In this document: piece after piece, positions 1 through 9,417 of the stretch
Position numbering within the stretch: position 1 is the first letter of the stretch
How the letters are laid out: the number at the start of each line of letters is the position of its first letter
Assembly: GCF_000961885.1 (NCBI RefSeq)
Contig: NZ_JZKH01000078.1
Coordinates: 1 to 41,682, forward strand
Reading direction: 5' to 3'
Length of the DNA stretch: 41,682 bases
From: Streptomyces rubellomurinus
Lineage (GTDB): Bacteria; Actinomycetota; Actinomycetes; Streptomycetales; Streptomycetaceae
Notes under the pieces: generated by a model
Told to the model about the DNA's origin: nothing
The model's input: only the letters and a program-made list of their open reading frames with translations
Database searches by the model: none
Made by a program: the position numbers and the translations under genes

Positions 1-2145
1 CGCCGCGGCCGCCGACAGCGCGCCCTCCACCTCGCCCGCCGTCACCTCGCGCACGGCCAGCTCCGGCGCCACACCTTCGAGCACCCGCTGGTACGGCACA
101 CCCTCGTCCTCGGGGAACACCGTGCGCAGGCTCTCGTGCCGCCCGACCACGTCGGCCAGCGCGGCCGCCAGCGCCTCCCGATCGAGCGCGCCGGAAAGCC
201 GCAGCGCCATCGGAAGGTTGTAGGTCGCGCTCGGCCCCTCCAACCGGTGCAGGAACCACAGCCGCCGCTGCGCGAACGACAGCGGCACCCTGTCCGGGCG
301 CACCGCCGGCAGCAGCGCCGGACGGGCCTGCCCGGCGTCCGCCAACCGGGCGGCCAGCGCCGCGACGGTCGGCGCCTCGAACACGGCGCGCACGGCCAGT
401 TCGACACCGAGCGCCGACCGGACCCGCCCGACCAGCCGGGTGGCCAACAGCGAGTGCCCACCGAGGTGGAAGAAGTCGTCGTCGATGCCGACGTCCGGCA
501 CCCCCAGCAGCTCCGCGAACACCGCGCAGAGCAGCTCCTCCTGCGGCGTCCGAGGCCGCCGGCCACCACCCAGGGCACTGAAGTCCGGGGCGGGCAACGC
601 CTTGCGGTCCAGCTTCCCGTTCGGCGTCACCGGGAACGCGTCCAGCACCACGAACGCGGCCGGGACCATGTGGTCCGGCAGCGACTCGCCGACGCCGGCG
701 CGCAGCGCGGCCGGGTCGAGCTGGGCACCGTCCCGGGGGACGACGTAGCCGACGAGCTGCCGGGCACCGGGCTGGTCCTCGCGGGCCAGCACGGCGGCCT
801 GGCCGACGCCGGGCTGCCCGGCCAGCGTCGCCTCGACCTCGCCCAGCTCGATCCGGAAGCCGCGGATCTTCACCTGGTCGTCGACCCGGCCGTGGTAGTC
901 GAGCTCACCACCGGCCGTCTGCCGCACCAGGTCGCCGGTGCGGTACATCCGCGAGCCCGCCGGGCCGTACGGGTCGGCGAGGAACCGCTCGGCCGTCATC
1001 CCGGGACGCTTGAGGTAGCCGCGCGCCAGGCCGGGCCCGGCGACGTACAGCTCGCCGACCACGCCCGGCGCCACCGGCCGCAGCTCCGGATCCAGCACGT
1101 ACAGCCGGGCGTTGAGCACCGGGAAGCCGATCGGCGGGGTCGCGGTGCCGCTGAGCGCCCCGCTGAGCGTGACGGCGACGGTCGCCTCGGTCGGACCGTA
1201 CGCGTTCACCAGGTGGCGGCCCGTCGACCACCGGCCGGCGACCTCGCCCGACAGCGCCTCGCCGCCGGAGACCAGCCAGCCGCCCGGCAGCAGGTCCTCG
1301 CCCGGCTCCATCGCCGCCAGGACGACTGGCGGCAGCAGCACGTGGGTCACCCCGAAGCCGGTCAGCACCTGCGCCAGCCCCTCGCCCGGGAGCAGCTTCT
1401 CGGCGGGCGCCACGACCAGCGCCGCGCCGGAGAACAGGCCCAGGCACAGCTCCCAGAAGGCGGCGTCGAAGCTCGGCGAGGCGAACTGCAGCACCCGCGC
1501 CCCGGGGCCTGCCTCCAGCCGGTCCCGCTGGGTGGCCAGCAGGCCCGCCACACCGGCGTGCGAGACCACGACGCCCTTGGGACGGCCGGTCGAGCCGGAG
1601 GTGTAGATCAGGTACGCCGGGTTCGACGGGCGCACGGTGACCGGGAGCCGGGCCGGGGACTGCGCCTCGACGGCCGCGATCACGGCCGGATCGTCCAGCA
1701 CCACGACCGGGCGCCCCGCCGGGACGCGGTCCGCGACGTCGGAGCGGGTGAGCACCAGCCGCGGATCGGCGTCCTCCAGCATGTAGGAGATCCGGTCCGC
1801 CGGGTACGCCGGGTCGACCGGAAGGTACGCCCCGCCCGCCTTCCACACCGCGAGGACGGCGACCACGAGCTCCACCGAGCGCGGCAGGGCGAGCGCCACG
1901 AACGACTCCGGCCCGACCCCCATCCCGACCAGGTGGCGGGCCAACTTGCCGGCCCGCGCGTCGAGTTCGGCCGCCGACAGCTCGCCGCCCTCGAACACCA
2001 GGGCCGGTGCGTCCGGCGCCGCCGCCACCCGGGCCGCGAACAGCTCCGCCGCGGTCAACGCCTCGACGGCCGACGCAGCCGGTTCGGTGCCGGCTGCGGC
2101 GCCGGCGGCCGCCACGGGCAGACCGGTGTTTCCGGTTTCGGACAT
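1..2145 (-). CDS. Nonribosomal peptide synthetase, A-T-C..., cut by the left window edge
   Basis: The reading frame starts at the ATG at 2145 (MSETGN) and stays open for 715 codons to base 1, so the C-terminal part is outside the window. Domains seen are an adenylation domain (residues about 20-520; [11 protein letters not shown] near 182), a carrier domain ([15 protein letters not shown] near 562) and the first ~110 residues of a condensation domain ([14 protein letters not shown] near 610). The protein begins directly with an A domain and has no preceding C domain, as in a loading module or one served in trans. Pocket residues read by alignment to GrsA are D-A-W-L-V-G-A-V-A-(K), suggesting a hydrophobic or aromatic residue, but I cannot name the substrate. 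It lies 59 bp downstream of the C-A-T-TE synthetase and is probably co-transcribed with it and served by the MbtH-like protein. Confidence 0.93.
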   Translation of the reverse strand, partial: MSETGNTGLPVAAAGAAAGTEPAASAVEALTAAELFAARVAAAPDAPALVFEGGELSAAELDARAGKLARHLVGMGVGPESFVALALPRSVELVVAVLAVWKAGGAYLPVDPAYPADRISYMLEDADPRLVLTRSDVADRVPAGRPVVVLDDPAVIAAVEAQSPARLPVTVRPSNPAYLIYTSGSTGRPKGVVVSHAGVAGLLATQRDRLEAGPGARVLQFASPSFDAAFWELCLGLFSGAALVVAPAEKLLPGEGLAQVLTGFGVTHVLLPPVVLAAMEPGEDLLPGGWLVSGGEALSGEVAGRWSTGRHLVNAYGPTEATVAVTLSGALSGTATPPIGFPVLNARLYVLDPELRPVAPGVVGELYVAGPGLARGYLKRPGMTAERFLADPYGPAGSRMYRTGDLVRQTAGGELDYHGRVDDQVKIRGFRIELGEVEATLAGQPGVGQAAVLAREDQPGARQLVGYVVPRDGAQLDPAALRAGVGESLPDHMVPAAFVVLDAFPVTPNGKLDRKALPAPDFSALGGGRRPRTPQEELLCAVFAELLGVPDVGIDDDFFHLGGHSLLATRLVGRVRSALGVELAVRAVFEAPTVAALAARLADAGQARPALLPAVRPDRVPLSFAQRRLWFLHRLEGPSATYNLPMALRLSGALDREALAAALADVVGRHESLRTVFPEDEGVPYQRVLEGVAPELAVREVTAGEVEGALSAAAA

Positions 2146-2204
2146 GGTTGATCCACCCTCACACGAATCGGTGTTGCGTCAGAAGGAGGGACGAGCACGG
2201 CCCG

Positions 2205-5200
2205 TCAGGAGGGGCGGCGCACCTCGGCCGCGGCGTCGATCGCGCGCAGCTCGTCCTCGAGGATCCGCCCCATCTCGGCGAGCGCGCCGGGCTTCATCAG
2301 GTCGTTGTGGTTGCGGTCCAGGTAGTACGGGGTGATCCGGCCGGCCACGTACGGGCTCCAGGTGGCCGGGGTCGGCGAGATGTCGACCTTGTCGAGCGAG
2401 GCCACGATGACCACGGCGTCCCCGCCGTACCGGGTCGGCTCGTACTCGTTGACCAGGCTGCGGCAGTTGGCGTAGACCCGGCCGATCGCCGCGATGTGGT
2501 GCCGCTCCAGGCTGGCCATCGAACTGCCCAGCTTGCGCAGGAGGTTGACCACCTGGTCGAACTCCAGCGGCTTGCGGCCCAGTCGGCGCCGGTCGAAGCC
2601 GACCCAGCGCAGCAGGTCGGCGAGGATGTCCTGCTCGCCCAGTTCGGCGATCTTCTGACCGGGGTAGGTGTCGAGGATCGCGAGCAGACCGACCTGCTCG
2701 CCCTCACGCTCCAGCCGGGAGGCGATCACGTGCGCCACGACGCCGCCGGCGGAGTAGCCGAGCAGGTGGTACGGCCCGGTCGGCTGGACCTTGCGGATCT
2801 GCTCGACGTAGTCCTCGGCCATCTCCTCGAAGCTGCCGGGCAGTTCGCCCTCGCCGTCGAGGCCGCGCGCCTGCAGCCCGTAGACCGGGCGGTCGGCGTC
2901 GAGGTTCTTGATCAGGCCGGCGTAGACCCAGGAGAGTCCGCCCGCCGGGTGCACGCAGAACACCGCGGGGCGGTCGCCGTACGGGCGCAGCGGCAGCACG
3001 ACGTCCAGCGGGTCGTCGCTGCCGCCGTCGTCCAGCCGGGCCGCGTACAGCGCGGGGGTGGGTGCCTCGAAGAGGCTGCGGATGGTGTGTTCGACGCCGA
3101 AGGTCTCCCGGACGCGGTTGACCAGGCGGGTGGCCAGCAGCGAGTGGCCGCCGAGCTCGAAGAAGTTGTCGTCGACGCCGATCCGGGGCAGGCCGAGCAC
3201 CTCGGCGAACAGCTCGATGACGATCTCCTCGCGCGGGCCGTTCGGGGCCCGGCCGCCGGAGACGGCGGCGGCGAAGTCCGGGGCGGGCAGCGCCTTGCGG
3301 TCGAGCTTGCCGTTGGGGGTGACCGGCAGCCGGTCGAGGGTGACGAAGGCGGCGGGCACCTGGTGTTCGGGCATCCGCGCGGCCAGGTGGGCGCGCAGCT
3401 GCGCGGGGTCGGGCTGCGCGCCGGCGGCGGGCACCACGTAGCCGACCAGCCGGCGGTCGCCGGGCCGGTCCTCGCGGGCGAGCACGGCGACGGCGGCCAG
3501 TTCGGGGTGCTGGGCGAGCGCGGCCTCGATCTCGCCGAGCTCGATCCGGAAGCCGCGGATCTTCACCTGGTCGTCGGTGCGGCCGAGGTAGCGCAGCGCG
3601 CCGTCCGGGCCCCAGGCGGCGAGGTCGCCGGTGCGGTACATCCGCGAGCCGGGCGGGCCGTACGGGTCGGCGACGAAGCGCTCCGCCGTCAGGCCCTGCC
3701 GGTTGAGGTAGCCGCGCGCCAACTGGACGCCGGCCAGGTACAGTTCGCCCGGCGCGCCGGGGGCGACCGGGCGCAGTCCGGCGTCCAGCACGTAGGTGCG
3801 GGTGTTCCAGACCGGACGGCCGATCGGCACCGCGCCGGGTTCGTCGCGGCAGGCCCAGGAGGTGACGTCGACGGAGGCCTCGGTGGGGCCGTACAGGTTG
3901 TGCAGCCCGGCGCCGGGGAGGGTGCGCAGCAGCCGGCCCTGGGTCTCCTCGAGCAGTGCCTCGCCGCTGGTGATCACCCGGCGCAGGCCGGTGCACTGCT
4001 CGGCGGCGGGCTCCTGGAGGAAGACCTGGAGCATGGACGGCACGAAGTGCGCGGTGGTGACGCCCCGGTCGCGGATCAGGGCGGCGAGGTAGGCCGGGTC
4101 CTTGTGCCCCTCGGGCCGGGCGAGCACCAGGGTGGCGCCCTGGATCAGCGGCCAGAAGAACTCCCAGACCGAGACGTCGAAGCCGGACGGGGTCTTCTGC
4201 AGCACCCGGTCGTCGTCGCCGAGGCCGTAGGCGTCCTGCATCCAGAGCAGCCGGTTGACGATGCCGCGGTGCGGCACCAGGACGCCCTTGGGGCGGCCGG
4301 TGGAGCCGGAGGTGTAGATGACGTACGCGGGGTGGTCCGGGCGCTGCCGCACGGCGGGCGGGCCGGCCGGGCGGTCGGCGAGCAGGCCGGCCAGCTCCGG
4401 GCCGTCCAACTGGAGCTGCGGGACGGGCAGTTCGGCGGGCAGCCGGTCGCGGGCGGGCTCGGTGGTGAGCAGCAGGGCCGGGTTCGCGTCCGCCAGCAGG
4501 AAGGAGATCCGCTCGGCCGGGTAGTCCGGGTCGATCGGCAGGTAGGCGGCCCCGGACTTGAGCACGGCGAGCAGGCCGACCACCAGCTCGACCGAGCGGG
4601 GCACGGCGAGCGCGACGATCCGCTCGGGGCCGGCGCCGCGCTCGACCAGCAGGTGGGCGAGCCGGTCGGCGCGCTCGTGCAGTTCGCGGTAACTGAGGCT
4701 CCGGCCCTCGAAGTCGAGCGCTTGCGCGTCCGGCGCGGCGGCGGCCCGGCCGGCCAGCAGCTGGGTGAGGGTGGTGGGCGGCAGCGGGTGCCCGGTGTCG
4801 TTGAGGGTGTGCAGGACGAGCTCGCGCTCGGCCTCGCCGAGCAGGTCGACGCGGCCGACCGGCTGGTCGGGGCCGGTGGCGGCGAGGTTGGCCAGGAAGC
4901 CGAGGAACCGGTCCTGGTGGGCGGCGAGTTCGGCCTCGGAGTACAGCTCGGGGTTGGCGTCGAAGTCGACCTGCAGGCCGCGGCCGTCCGAGCGGTCGTA
5001 GAAGATCACCGAGAGGTCGTCGGACGGCCCGATCGACAGGTTGTGCACGACGGCGCGGTGCGGCCCGAAGCTCAGGCCGTAGTCGAACATCATGATGTTG
5101 ATCTCGGGCCCGGTGAGCCGCTGGTCCCCGGCGAGCAGGCCGCGGTCGCGGCGCAGGTCCTCGTAGCGGTAGCGCTGGTGCTTGAGGGCGCCGCGCAGTT

Positions 5201-6143
5201 CGACGGTGACCAGGCGCAGGGCCTCGGCGAGGGTGGCGGACGGGTCGATCGCGACCCGGACCGGGACGACGTTGGAGACCATGCCGGGCAGGCTGCGGGC
5301 GGCCTTGCCGAGCCGGGTGGCGACCGGCAGGCCGAGCACGACCTCGGCGGCGCCGGTGGCGCGCTGCAGGTAGAGGGCGGAGGCGGTGGCGACGACGGCC
5401 GGCCAGGTCGCGCCGGCCTCGCGGGCGGTGTCGCGCAGCGCGTCCAGGTGCTCGACGGGCAGGAAGGCGGTGCGGCGGACCAGCCCGTGCGCCAGGACCG
5501 GCTTGCGGGCGGCGAGGCCGACCGGTTCGGGGCAGTCGGCGAGTCTGCCGGCCCAGTAGTCGCGGTCCTCGGTGAACCGTTCGGAGGCCCGGTACTCCTG
5601 GTCGGCGGCGACCAGGGCGGCCAGCGGGCCGAACGGGTTGGCCGGGGCCGGCTCGCCGGCGGCGAGCGCGGTATAGACCTCCGCGGTGCGCTGGGCGAGC
5701 AGGGCGACGGTGAAGCCGTCCACCACCACGTGGTGGTAGCAGTAGAACCACAGGTGGCGCCCGGGGGCGACTTTCAGCAGTTCGAAGCGGTAGAGCCGGT
5801 CGCGACCGGGGTCGAGGGCGACGGCCATGGTCCGCCGCATCCGGGCGACGGCCACGGCCTCCGGGTCGGCCTCGGCGGTGAGGTCGACGACCTCCAACAG
5901 CCGGTCGGGGACGGGCTGGACGTGCTGCCACAGCTCGTCGCCGTCCTGCGCGATGCGCACCCGGAGGGTCTCGGCCTCGGTGACGACCTGCCGCAGCGCG
6001 GCCTCCAGTAGTGCAGGGTCCAACTCGCCCTGGATTTCCAGGTATTCCGCGGCATTGAAGATCGGATTGGCTGGTTCCAGCTGCTGGGCGAACCAAATAC
6101 CCGATTGAGCGGCCGTCAGGGCAGCCCTGTCTCCCCCGTGCAT
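2205..6143 (-). CDS. EntF-like nonribosomal peptide synthetase (C-A-T-TE), serine-type A domain
   Basis: 1312 residues, close to the usual size of EntF. The condensation domain (about 1-440) has HHVVVDG at 137-143 and, over its length, resembles the EntF C domain, which takes an acyl group from a free-standing carrier protein. The adenylation domain (about 460-960) has [11 protein letters not shown] near 611. Pocket residues read by alignment to GrsA are D-V-W-H-I-S-L-V-D-(K), a close match to known serine codes. The carrier serine is near 1000 ([10 protein letters not shown]) and the type I thioesterase has GYSAG near 1130. It is the first gene of its unit, behind the promoter at 6320-6372. 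The start at 6143 is preferred over the upstream GTG/ATG options because it begins just before the C1 motif. Serine specificity is inferred; acylation of serine by a polyene-ACP is a hypothesis. Confidence 0.95.
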   Translation of the reverse strand: MHGGDRAALTAAQSGIWFAQQLEPANPIFNAAEYLEIQGELDPALLEAALRQVVTEAETLRVRIAQDGDELWQHVQPVPDRLLEVVDLTAEADPEAVAVARMRRTMAVALDPGRDRLYRFELLKVAPGRHLWFYCYHHVVVDGFTVALLAQRTAEVYTALAAGEPAPANPFGPLAALVAADQEYRASERFTEDRDYWAGRLADCPEPVGLAARKPVLAHGLVRRTAFLPVEHLDALRDTAREAGATWPAVVATASALYLQRATGAAEVVLGLPVATRLGKAARSLPGMVSNVVPVRVAIDPSATLAEALRLVTVELRGALKHQRYRYEDLRRDRGLLAGDQRLTGPEINIMMFDYGLSFGPHRAVVHNLSIGPSDDLSVIFYDRSDGRGLQVDFDANPELYSEAELAAHQDRFLGFLANLAATGPDQPVGRVDLLGEAERELVLHTLNDTGHPLPPTTLTQLLAGRAAAAPDAQALDFEGRSLSYRELHERADRLAHLLVERGAGPERIVALAVPRSVELVVGLLAVLKSGAAYLPIDPDYPAERISFLLADANPALLLTTEPARDRLPAELPVPQLQLDGPELAGLLADRPAGPPAVRQRPDHPAYVIYTSGSTGRPKGVLVPHRGIVNRLLWMQDAYGLGDDDRVLQKTPSGFDVSVWEFFWPLIQGATLVLARPEGHKDPAYLAALIRDRGVTTAHFVPSMLQVFLQEPAAEQCTGLRRVITSGEALLEETQGRLLRTLPGAGLHNLYGPTEASVDVTSWACRDEPGAVPIGRPVWNTRTYVLDAGLRPVAPGAPGELYLAGVQLARGYLNRQGLTAERFVADPYGPPGSRMYRTGDLAAWGPDGALRYLGRTDDQVKIRGFRIELGEIEAALAQHPELAAVAVLAREDRPGDRRLVGYVVPAAGAQPDPAQLRAHLAARMPEHQVPAAFVTLDRLPVTPNGKLDRKALPAPDFAAAVSGGRAPNGPREEIVIELFAEVLGLPRIGVDDNFFELGGHSLLATRLVNRVRETFGVEHTIRSLFEAPTPALYAARLDDGGSDDPLDVVLPLRPYGDRPAVFCVHPAGGLSWVYAGLIKNLDADRPVYGLQARGLDGEGELPGSFEEMAEDYVEQIRKVQPTGPYHLLGYSAGGVVAHVIASRLEREGEQVGLLAILDTYPGQKIAELGEQDILADLLRWVGFDRRRLGRKPLEFDQVVNLLRKLGSSMASLERHHIAAIGRVYANCRSLVNEYEPTRYGGDAVVIVASLDKVDISPTPATWSPYVAGRITPYYLDRNHNDLMKPGALAEMGRILEDELRAIDAAAEVRRPS

Positions 6144-6319
6144 GCTTGTCTTCCACCCCTAGCGTTCGATGGGAACGGCACCGGCGCGCGACTCGGCGGC
6201 GGGATTCCTGGAAAGCGAAATTCTCAGGAGGTGAATTGCTGGGGGCCTCAGGACGGGATCCGGCGACACCGATCGCAGGTTCGCGGGAATCTGTCAGGTG
6301 TCCGAGGCCGACGCCGCAA

Positions 6320-6372
6320 ATCTTGCACCGGATGCGGTCTGGGTCACAATGCTCGGTGCATCAAGCTGCCAC
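6320..6372 (-). promoter_or_regulatory. Candidate promoter with dyad operator for the NRPS unit
   Basis: Read on the minus strand, a site starting GTGGCAGCTTGATGCAC (6372 downward) is followed exactly 23 nt from its first base by TTGTGA (6344-6349). After an 18-nt spacer comes CAAGAT (6320-6325). The same layout occurs at 17411-17463 and 20234-20286. Transcription would begin near 6313, leaving a leader of about 170 nt before the NRPS start. The rest of 6144-6428 shows no convincing gene. Confidence 0.6.
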
Positions 6373-6428
6373 CGGGGGTGAGCGGAAGAAGGGGCTCCGC
6401 CGAAACTCGGCATCCCCATGCACACCGA

Positions 6429-6461
6429 AGCCCGGCCCGTGCCAGTGGCACGGACCGGGCT
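6429..6461 (-). terminator. Hairpin terminator after the MbtH-like gene
   Basis: Two 15-nt arms (6429-6443 and 6447-6461) pair with one mismatch around a 3-nt loop, 22 bp past the MbtH-like stop codon. It lies between the polyketide unit and the NRPS promoter, so it probably ends the 17293-6483 transcript. No U-tract follows, which is usual for actinomycete GC-rich terminators. Confidence 0.65.
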
Positions 6462-6482
6462 GGGTGCGCGGAAAAGGGGAGG

Positions 6483-6695
6483 TCAGGCGCCCATGGCGGT
6501 GACCAGACTGCGCGGGCGCATGTCGACCCAGTTCTCGTTGATGTAATCCAGGCACTCCTGGCGGGCCGCCTGGCCGTGGGCGACCGTCCAGCCGGCCGGC
6601 ACCTCGGCGAACACGGGCCAGAGCGAGTGCTGGTTCTCCTCGTTGACCAGGACGTAGTACGAGGCGCTGTCGTCCTCGAACGGGTTGGTGGCCAT
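6483..6695 (-). CDS. MbtH-like protein
   Basis: 70 residues with the MbtH family signature: an N-terminal NPFEDD, the central [12 protein letters not shown] and PAGW, and a C-terminal [14 protein letters not shown]. MbtH-like proteins bind the adenylation domains of peptide synthetases and support their folding and activity. This one would be expected to serve one or both synthetases at 1-6143. It is the last gene of the polyketide operon, 33 bp after the HCCA-isomerase-like gene, and is followed by a hairpin terminator. Its operon position suggests that polyketide and peptide steps are made together although the NRPS genes have their own promoter. Confidence 0.95.
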   Translation of the reverse strand: MATNPFEDDSASYYVLVNEENQHSLWPVFAEVPAGWTVAHGQAARQECLDYINENWVDMRPRSLVTAMGA

Positions 6696-6728
6696 TGCTG
6701 TGCTCCTCTTCCTGATGGGCTGACGGGG

Positions 6729-7373
6729 TTACCCGGCGACGCCGGCGGTCCTGGCCGCGGCACGCCCCCGGATGGAGGCGACGAAACCGGGCAGCCGGTC
6801 GACGCCCCAGAACTTTTCGAAGCCGTCGATGAAGTACGGCACGCCGAACACGCCGTCCCGGTGCAGCGCGGCCAGCGCGGCGAGTCCGCGCTCGCGCACC
6901 GCCGGGTCCGCGGCGGCGCCGCCCAGCAGCTCGGGGTCGAGCCCCAGCTCCGGGCCGAAGCCGGCGATCACCTCGGGGTCGGAGATGTCCAGGCCGTCCT
7001 GCCACCGGGCGCGGTAGACCCGGTCGATGAACTCCCGGCCCCGGCCGTGCTCCTCGGCCACCAGGTACGCGAGGTGGGAGACCTCCCAGCGCGGCTCCCG
7101 GTCCAGCGGCCAGACCATCTCCAGGCCGCGCTCGCGGGCGAGCCGGCGCACGTCCTGGAGGATGTACAGGTGCTTCTCGCGGGACATCGCCACGTACGGC
7201 AGCTGGACGCCGTTCTGCGCGAGATGCTCGTTGTGGTGGTCGTCCGGCTCCCAGAACGGCAGCCACTCGATCGACTCGGCCACGTCCGGGTAGCGCCCGA
7301 TCAGGTCGCGGTAGGCCATCCAGGAGTACGGGCTGCGGAACGAGAAGTACCAGCGGGGCGGTTTCCGGGCCAT
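6729..7373 (-). CDS. HCCA-isomerase / DsbA-like fold protein (candidate polyene double-bond isomerase)
   Basis: 214 residues, thioredoxin-fold DSBA superfamily, closest by eye to 2-hydroxychromene-2-carboxylate isomerases (kappa-GST-like). The N-terminal FSFRSPYSWMAY keeps the serine-type motif and there is no CxxC; the protein contains no cysteine at all. The C-terminal GVFGVPYFIDG and FWGVDRL are family hallmarks. Family enzymes are thiol-assisted cis-trans isomerases. Relatives recur in clusters making cinnamoyl or polyene acyl chains, so E/Z adjustment of the ACP-bound polyene is a reasonable inference. The ATG at 7373 was chosen over an upstream in-frame start because the ketoreductase stop lies at 7387 and AAAGGCGG precedes the ATG. 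Confidence 0.85.
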   Translation of the reverse strand: MARKPPRWYFSFRSPYSWMAYRDLIGRYPDVAESIEWLPFWEPDDHHNEHLAQNGVQLPYVAMSREKHLYILQDVRRLARERGLEMVWPLDREPRWEVSHLAYLVAEEHGRGREFIDRVYRARWQDGLDISDPEVIAGFGPELGLDPELLGGAAADPAVRERGLAALAALHRDGVFGVPYFIDGFEKFWGVDRLPGFVASIRGRAAARTAGVAG

Positions 7374-7386
7374 GGTGCCGCCTTTC

Positions 7387-8133
7387 TCAGATGGTGATGC
7401 CGCCGTCGATCTGCAGGACGGCACCGGTGATGTACTGCGCCTTGTCCGAGACCAGGTACCCGACGAGATCGGCGACCTCGTCGGCCCGGCCCATCCGCTT
7501 CATCGGGATGGACTTCAGGGCCTCCTTGAGGGCCTTGCCCTCGATGGCCGCGGTCATGTCGGTCTCGATGAACCCGGGGGCTACGGTGTTGACCCGGATG
7601 CCGTACCGGCCGGTCTCCTTCGCCAACGAGCGGGAGAAGCCGATGATGCCGGCCTTGGACGCCGAGTAGTTGGACTGCGTGGCGTGGCCGTAGACCCCGG
7701 CCACCGACGAGATGTTGACGATGGCGCCGGCCTTGCGCTTCATCATGCTGAAGACGACGGCGCGACAGACATGGTAGACGCCGCCCAGGTTGGTGTCGAT
7801 GACGTCCTGCCACTGGTCGTCGGTCATCAGCACCAGCGGGTTGTCGCGGGTGATGCCGGCGGCGGTGACCAGGGCGTCGATCTCGCCGAGCTTCTCCTCG
7901 ACCTCGGCCACCAGCTCGCGCACCGAGTCGGCGGCGGTGACGTCGGTCTTGCGGGCGAGCACCTTGACGCCGAGCGCCTCGACCTCCTTGACCAGGTTCT
8001 GCGCGGCCTCCTCGTCGGAGCGGTAGCAGAACGCCACGTCGAAGCCGTCGCGGGCGAGCGTCAGTACGGTGGCGCGGCCGATCCCGCGCGAGCCCCCGGT
8101 GACCAGCGCCACCCGGGAGGTCTTCTCCTCCAT
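7387..8133 (-). CDS. 3-oxoacyl-ACP reductase (FabG-type ketoreductase)
   Basis: 248 residues, short-chain dehydrogenase/reductase. The NADPH loop TGGSRGIG is at 12-19, the catalytic residues are Ser143 (NISS), Tyr156 and Lys160 (YSASK), and the C-terminus ends in IDGGITI as in FabG. It should reduce the beta-ketoacyl-ACP made by the type II ketosynthases to the 3-hydroxyacyl-ACP, the substrate of the paired dehydratases next door. The ATG at 8133 follows a good GGAGG site; the longer open frame upstream overlaps the dehydratase gene and is rejected. The spacing is 50 bp from the dehydratase and 13 bp to the isomerase. Confidence 0.95.
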   Translation of the reverse strand: MEEKTSRVALVTGGSRGIGRATVLTLARDGFDVAFCYRSDEEAAQNLVKEVEALGVKVLARKTDVTAADSVRELVAEVEEKLGEIDALVTAAGITRDNPLVLMTDDQWQDVIDTNLGGVYHVCRAVVFSMMKRKAGAIVNISSVAGVYGHATQSNYSASKAGIIGFSRSLAKETGRYGIRVNTVAPGFIETDMTAAIEGKALKEALKSIPMKRMGRADEVADLVGYLVSDKAQYITGAVLQIDGGITI

Positions 8134-8183
8134 CGGTCCTCCATCAGTGTCGTCGGTTCGGCCCGGACCGGGCCTGGGGGGGG

Positions 8184-8672
8184 TCACGCGGACGCGGACT
8201 CGCCGGGGCGCAGCACCTCGGCGGGGCGCATGGCCACCACCACGGACGCCACGGTCAGCACCGGCTGGCCGTCGACCAGGCTCTCGCCCTCGAAGATCAC
8301 GGTGTCGCCGACGGCGCGGGAGACCCGCACCCGGTGCTCCAGCACGTCGCCGGGCAGCACCTGACCGTGGAACTGCACGCCGGACATGCTGCCGAACAGC
8401 ATCACCTTGCCCGACAGCACGTCGGGGTTCGGGTCGTCCCAGGTGCCGAGCAGTCCGGCACTCTGGCACCAGGACTCGACCAGCAGCGACTGCGGGTAGC
8501 CGAAGCCCTCCGGCGGGGTGTCCGGGCCGAGTTCGGCGTACCACGGCTCGTTGCAGGTCACCGCCTTGATCGCGGTGATCCGCTGCCCCGGCTCCACGTC
8601 GAGCACCCGGTCCACCAGCAGCATCGGGAAGCGGTGCGGCAGTCGGCCGCGGATCTCCACCTGCCCGGTCAT
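8184..8672 (-). CDS. FabZ-like dehydratase subunit keeping the catalytic Glu only
   Basis: 162 residues, single hotdog domain. FabZ landmarks are LPHRFPMLLVDRVL (11-24), NEPWY and SLLVESWCQSAG (62-73), the last carrying the catalytic-type Glu66. The segment that should hold the catalytic histidine of FabZ (GHFPG) reads AELGPDTP here, so the His is missing. The neighbouring 8669-9079 protein has the His but an Asp in place of the Glu, so the two probably form one composite active site. The ATG at 8672 overlaps the neighbour's stop codon (ATGA), which supports coupled translation and equimolar subunits. Expected role: dehydration of 3-hydroxyacyl-ACP to the enoyl stage of a polyene. Confidence 0.88.
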   Translation of the reverse strand: MTGQVEIRGRLPHRFPMLLVDRVLDVEPGQRITAIKAVTCNEPWYAELGPDTPPEGFGYPQSLLVESWCQSAGLLGTWDDPNPDVLSGKVMLFGSMSGVQFHGQVLPGDVLEHRVRVSRAVGDTVIFEGESLVDGQPVLTVASVVVAMRPAEVLRPGESASA

Positions 8673-9079
8673 GCGGTCACCTCGCCCTGGTAGCGCAGCC
8701 GCAGCTTGGCCGCGTCGCCGCGGGCCGAGCGGACGGTCGCCTTGCAGATCCAACTGCCCTTCTTCTGGCTCCAGTCGAGGTCCACGTCGAGGACGTCGCC
8801 GGGGTAGACCGGGCTGGTGAAGCGGGTCGACTCGACCTCCGCGAGCGCCACCTCGCCGGCCTCGGCCGGGGCGGTGGCGAGCGCGCCGGCGTGCGTCAGG
8901 TCCACCAGGCAGACACCGGGGAAGATCGGGAAGCCCGGGTAGTGGCCGGGCAGCACCGTCTCCTCGGGCGCGACCGTGAAGCGGACCGAGCCGCGCGGCC
9001 CGTCCACCGCGGTGACCTCGACGGGCCCGGCCAGCGGGGTGGCCCGCCGGCCGGCCCGGGTCGGGGTGTCGACCGTCAT
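8669..9079 (-). CDS. FabZ/FabA-like dehydratase subunit keeping the catalytic His
   Basis: 136 residues, single hotdog domain. LPGHYPGFPIFPGV (43-56) supplies the FabZ-type catalytic His46. Where FabZ has a glutamate (LEAMAQ) this protein has Asp60 (LVDLTHAG). It is the complementary half of the dehydratase encoded at 8184-8672, and the genes overlap by 4 bp. Heterodimeric dehydratases of this kind are known from reducing type II polyketide and aryl-polyene systems. The start ATG at 9079 shares bases with the upstream ACP stop codon. Confidence 0.87.
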   Translation of the reverse strand: MTVDTPTRAGRRATPLAGPVEVTAVDGPRGSVRFTVAPEETVLPGHYPGFPIFPGVCLVDLTHAGALATAPAEAGEVALAEVESTRFTSPVYPGDVLDVDLDWSQKKGSWICKATVRSARGDAAKLRLRYQGEVTA

Positions 9080-9336
9080 CAGCGCGCCTGCACCTTCGCC
9101 TGCAGCAGCTCGTACGCCCGCGAGAGGCAGGTGAACTCCTTCAGCTCGGACTCGGGGATCTTCACGCCGTACTTCTTCTCCAGCACGACGACGACCTCGA
9201 GCGCCATCAGCGAGTCGACCTCGAGGTCGTCCACGAAGTCGGCGTCGTCGGTGAGCTCCTCCGCCTCGATGTCGAGGACCTTCGCGACCACCTCGCGCAG
9301 CTCCTCCAGGTTCAGCTCGGCGAGCTGTCCGCTCAT
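9079..9336 (-). CDS. Acyl carrier protein (second ACP)
   Basis: 85 residues, acidic, helical. The phosphopantetheine site is Ser42 in LEVDSLMALEV. It lies between the second KS-like protein and the dehydratase/ketoreductase genes, so it may carry the chain during reduction. The other ACP of the cluster is at 17045-17293, and the two are clearly different sequences. No phosphopantetheinyl transferase is seen in the window. Confidence 0.95.
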   Translation of the reverse strand: MSGQLAELNLEELREVVAKVLDIEAEELTDDADFVDDLEVDSLMALEVVVVLEKKYGVKIPESELKEFTCLSRAYELLQAKVQAR

Positions 9337-9392
9337 CAGTCCGTCCTCATTTCGCGTTCGACAACGTGTGATTGGTGGTGCATCGGTTCGGC

Positions 9393-9407
9393 GCGGAGCA
9401 GCTCCGC
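9393..9407. other. Small perfect hairpin between KS-like gene and ACP
   Basis: GCGGAG / CTCCGC arms around CAG, 11 bp downstream of the KS-like stop codon at 9418 and within the 81-bp gap before the ACP. It could be an RNA processing or stability element that sets ACP level, or a weak terminator. No function is shown. Confidence 0.35.
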
Positions 9408-9417
9408 ACCGGGTCGG

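Noticed and set aside
136..6011. Long plus-strand open frames (671 and 1334 codons) opposite the synthetase genes
   Set aside because: They are composition-driven shadows: Arg/Pro/Gly/Val-rich, without motifs, directly opposite well-conserved NRPS domains.
6226..6502. AGGAGGTGA followed by a TTG-started plus-strand frame in the 6144-6482 gap
   Set aside because: The frame runs through the candidate NRPS promoter and the terminator hairpin and has no recognisable protein features; the Shine-Dalgarno-like match is probably chance.
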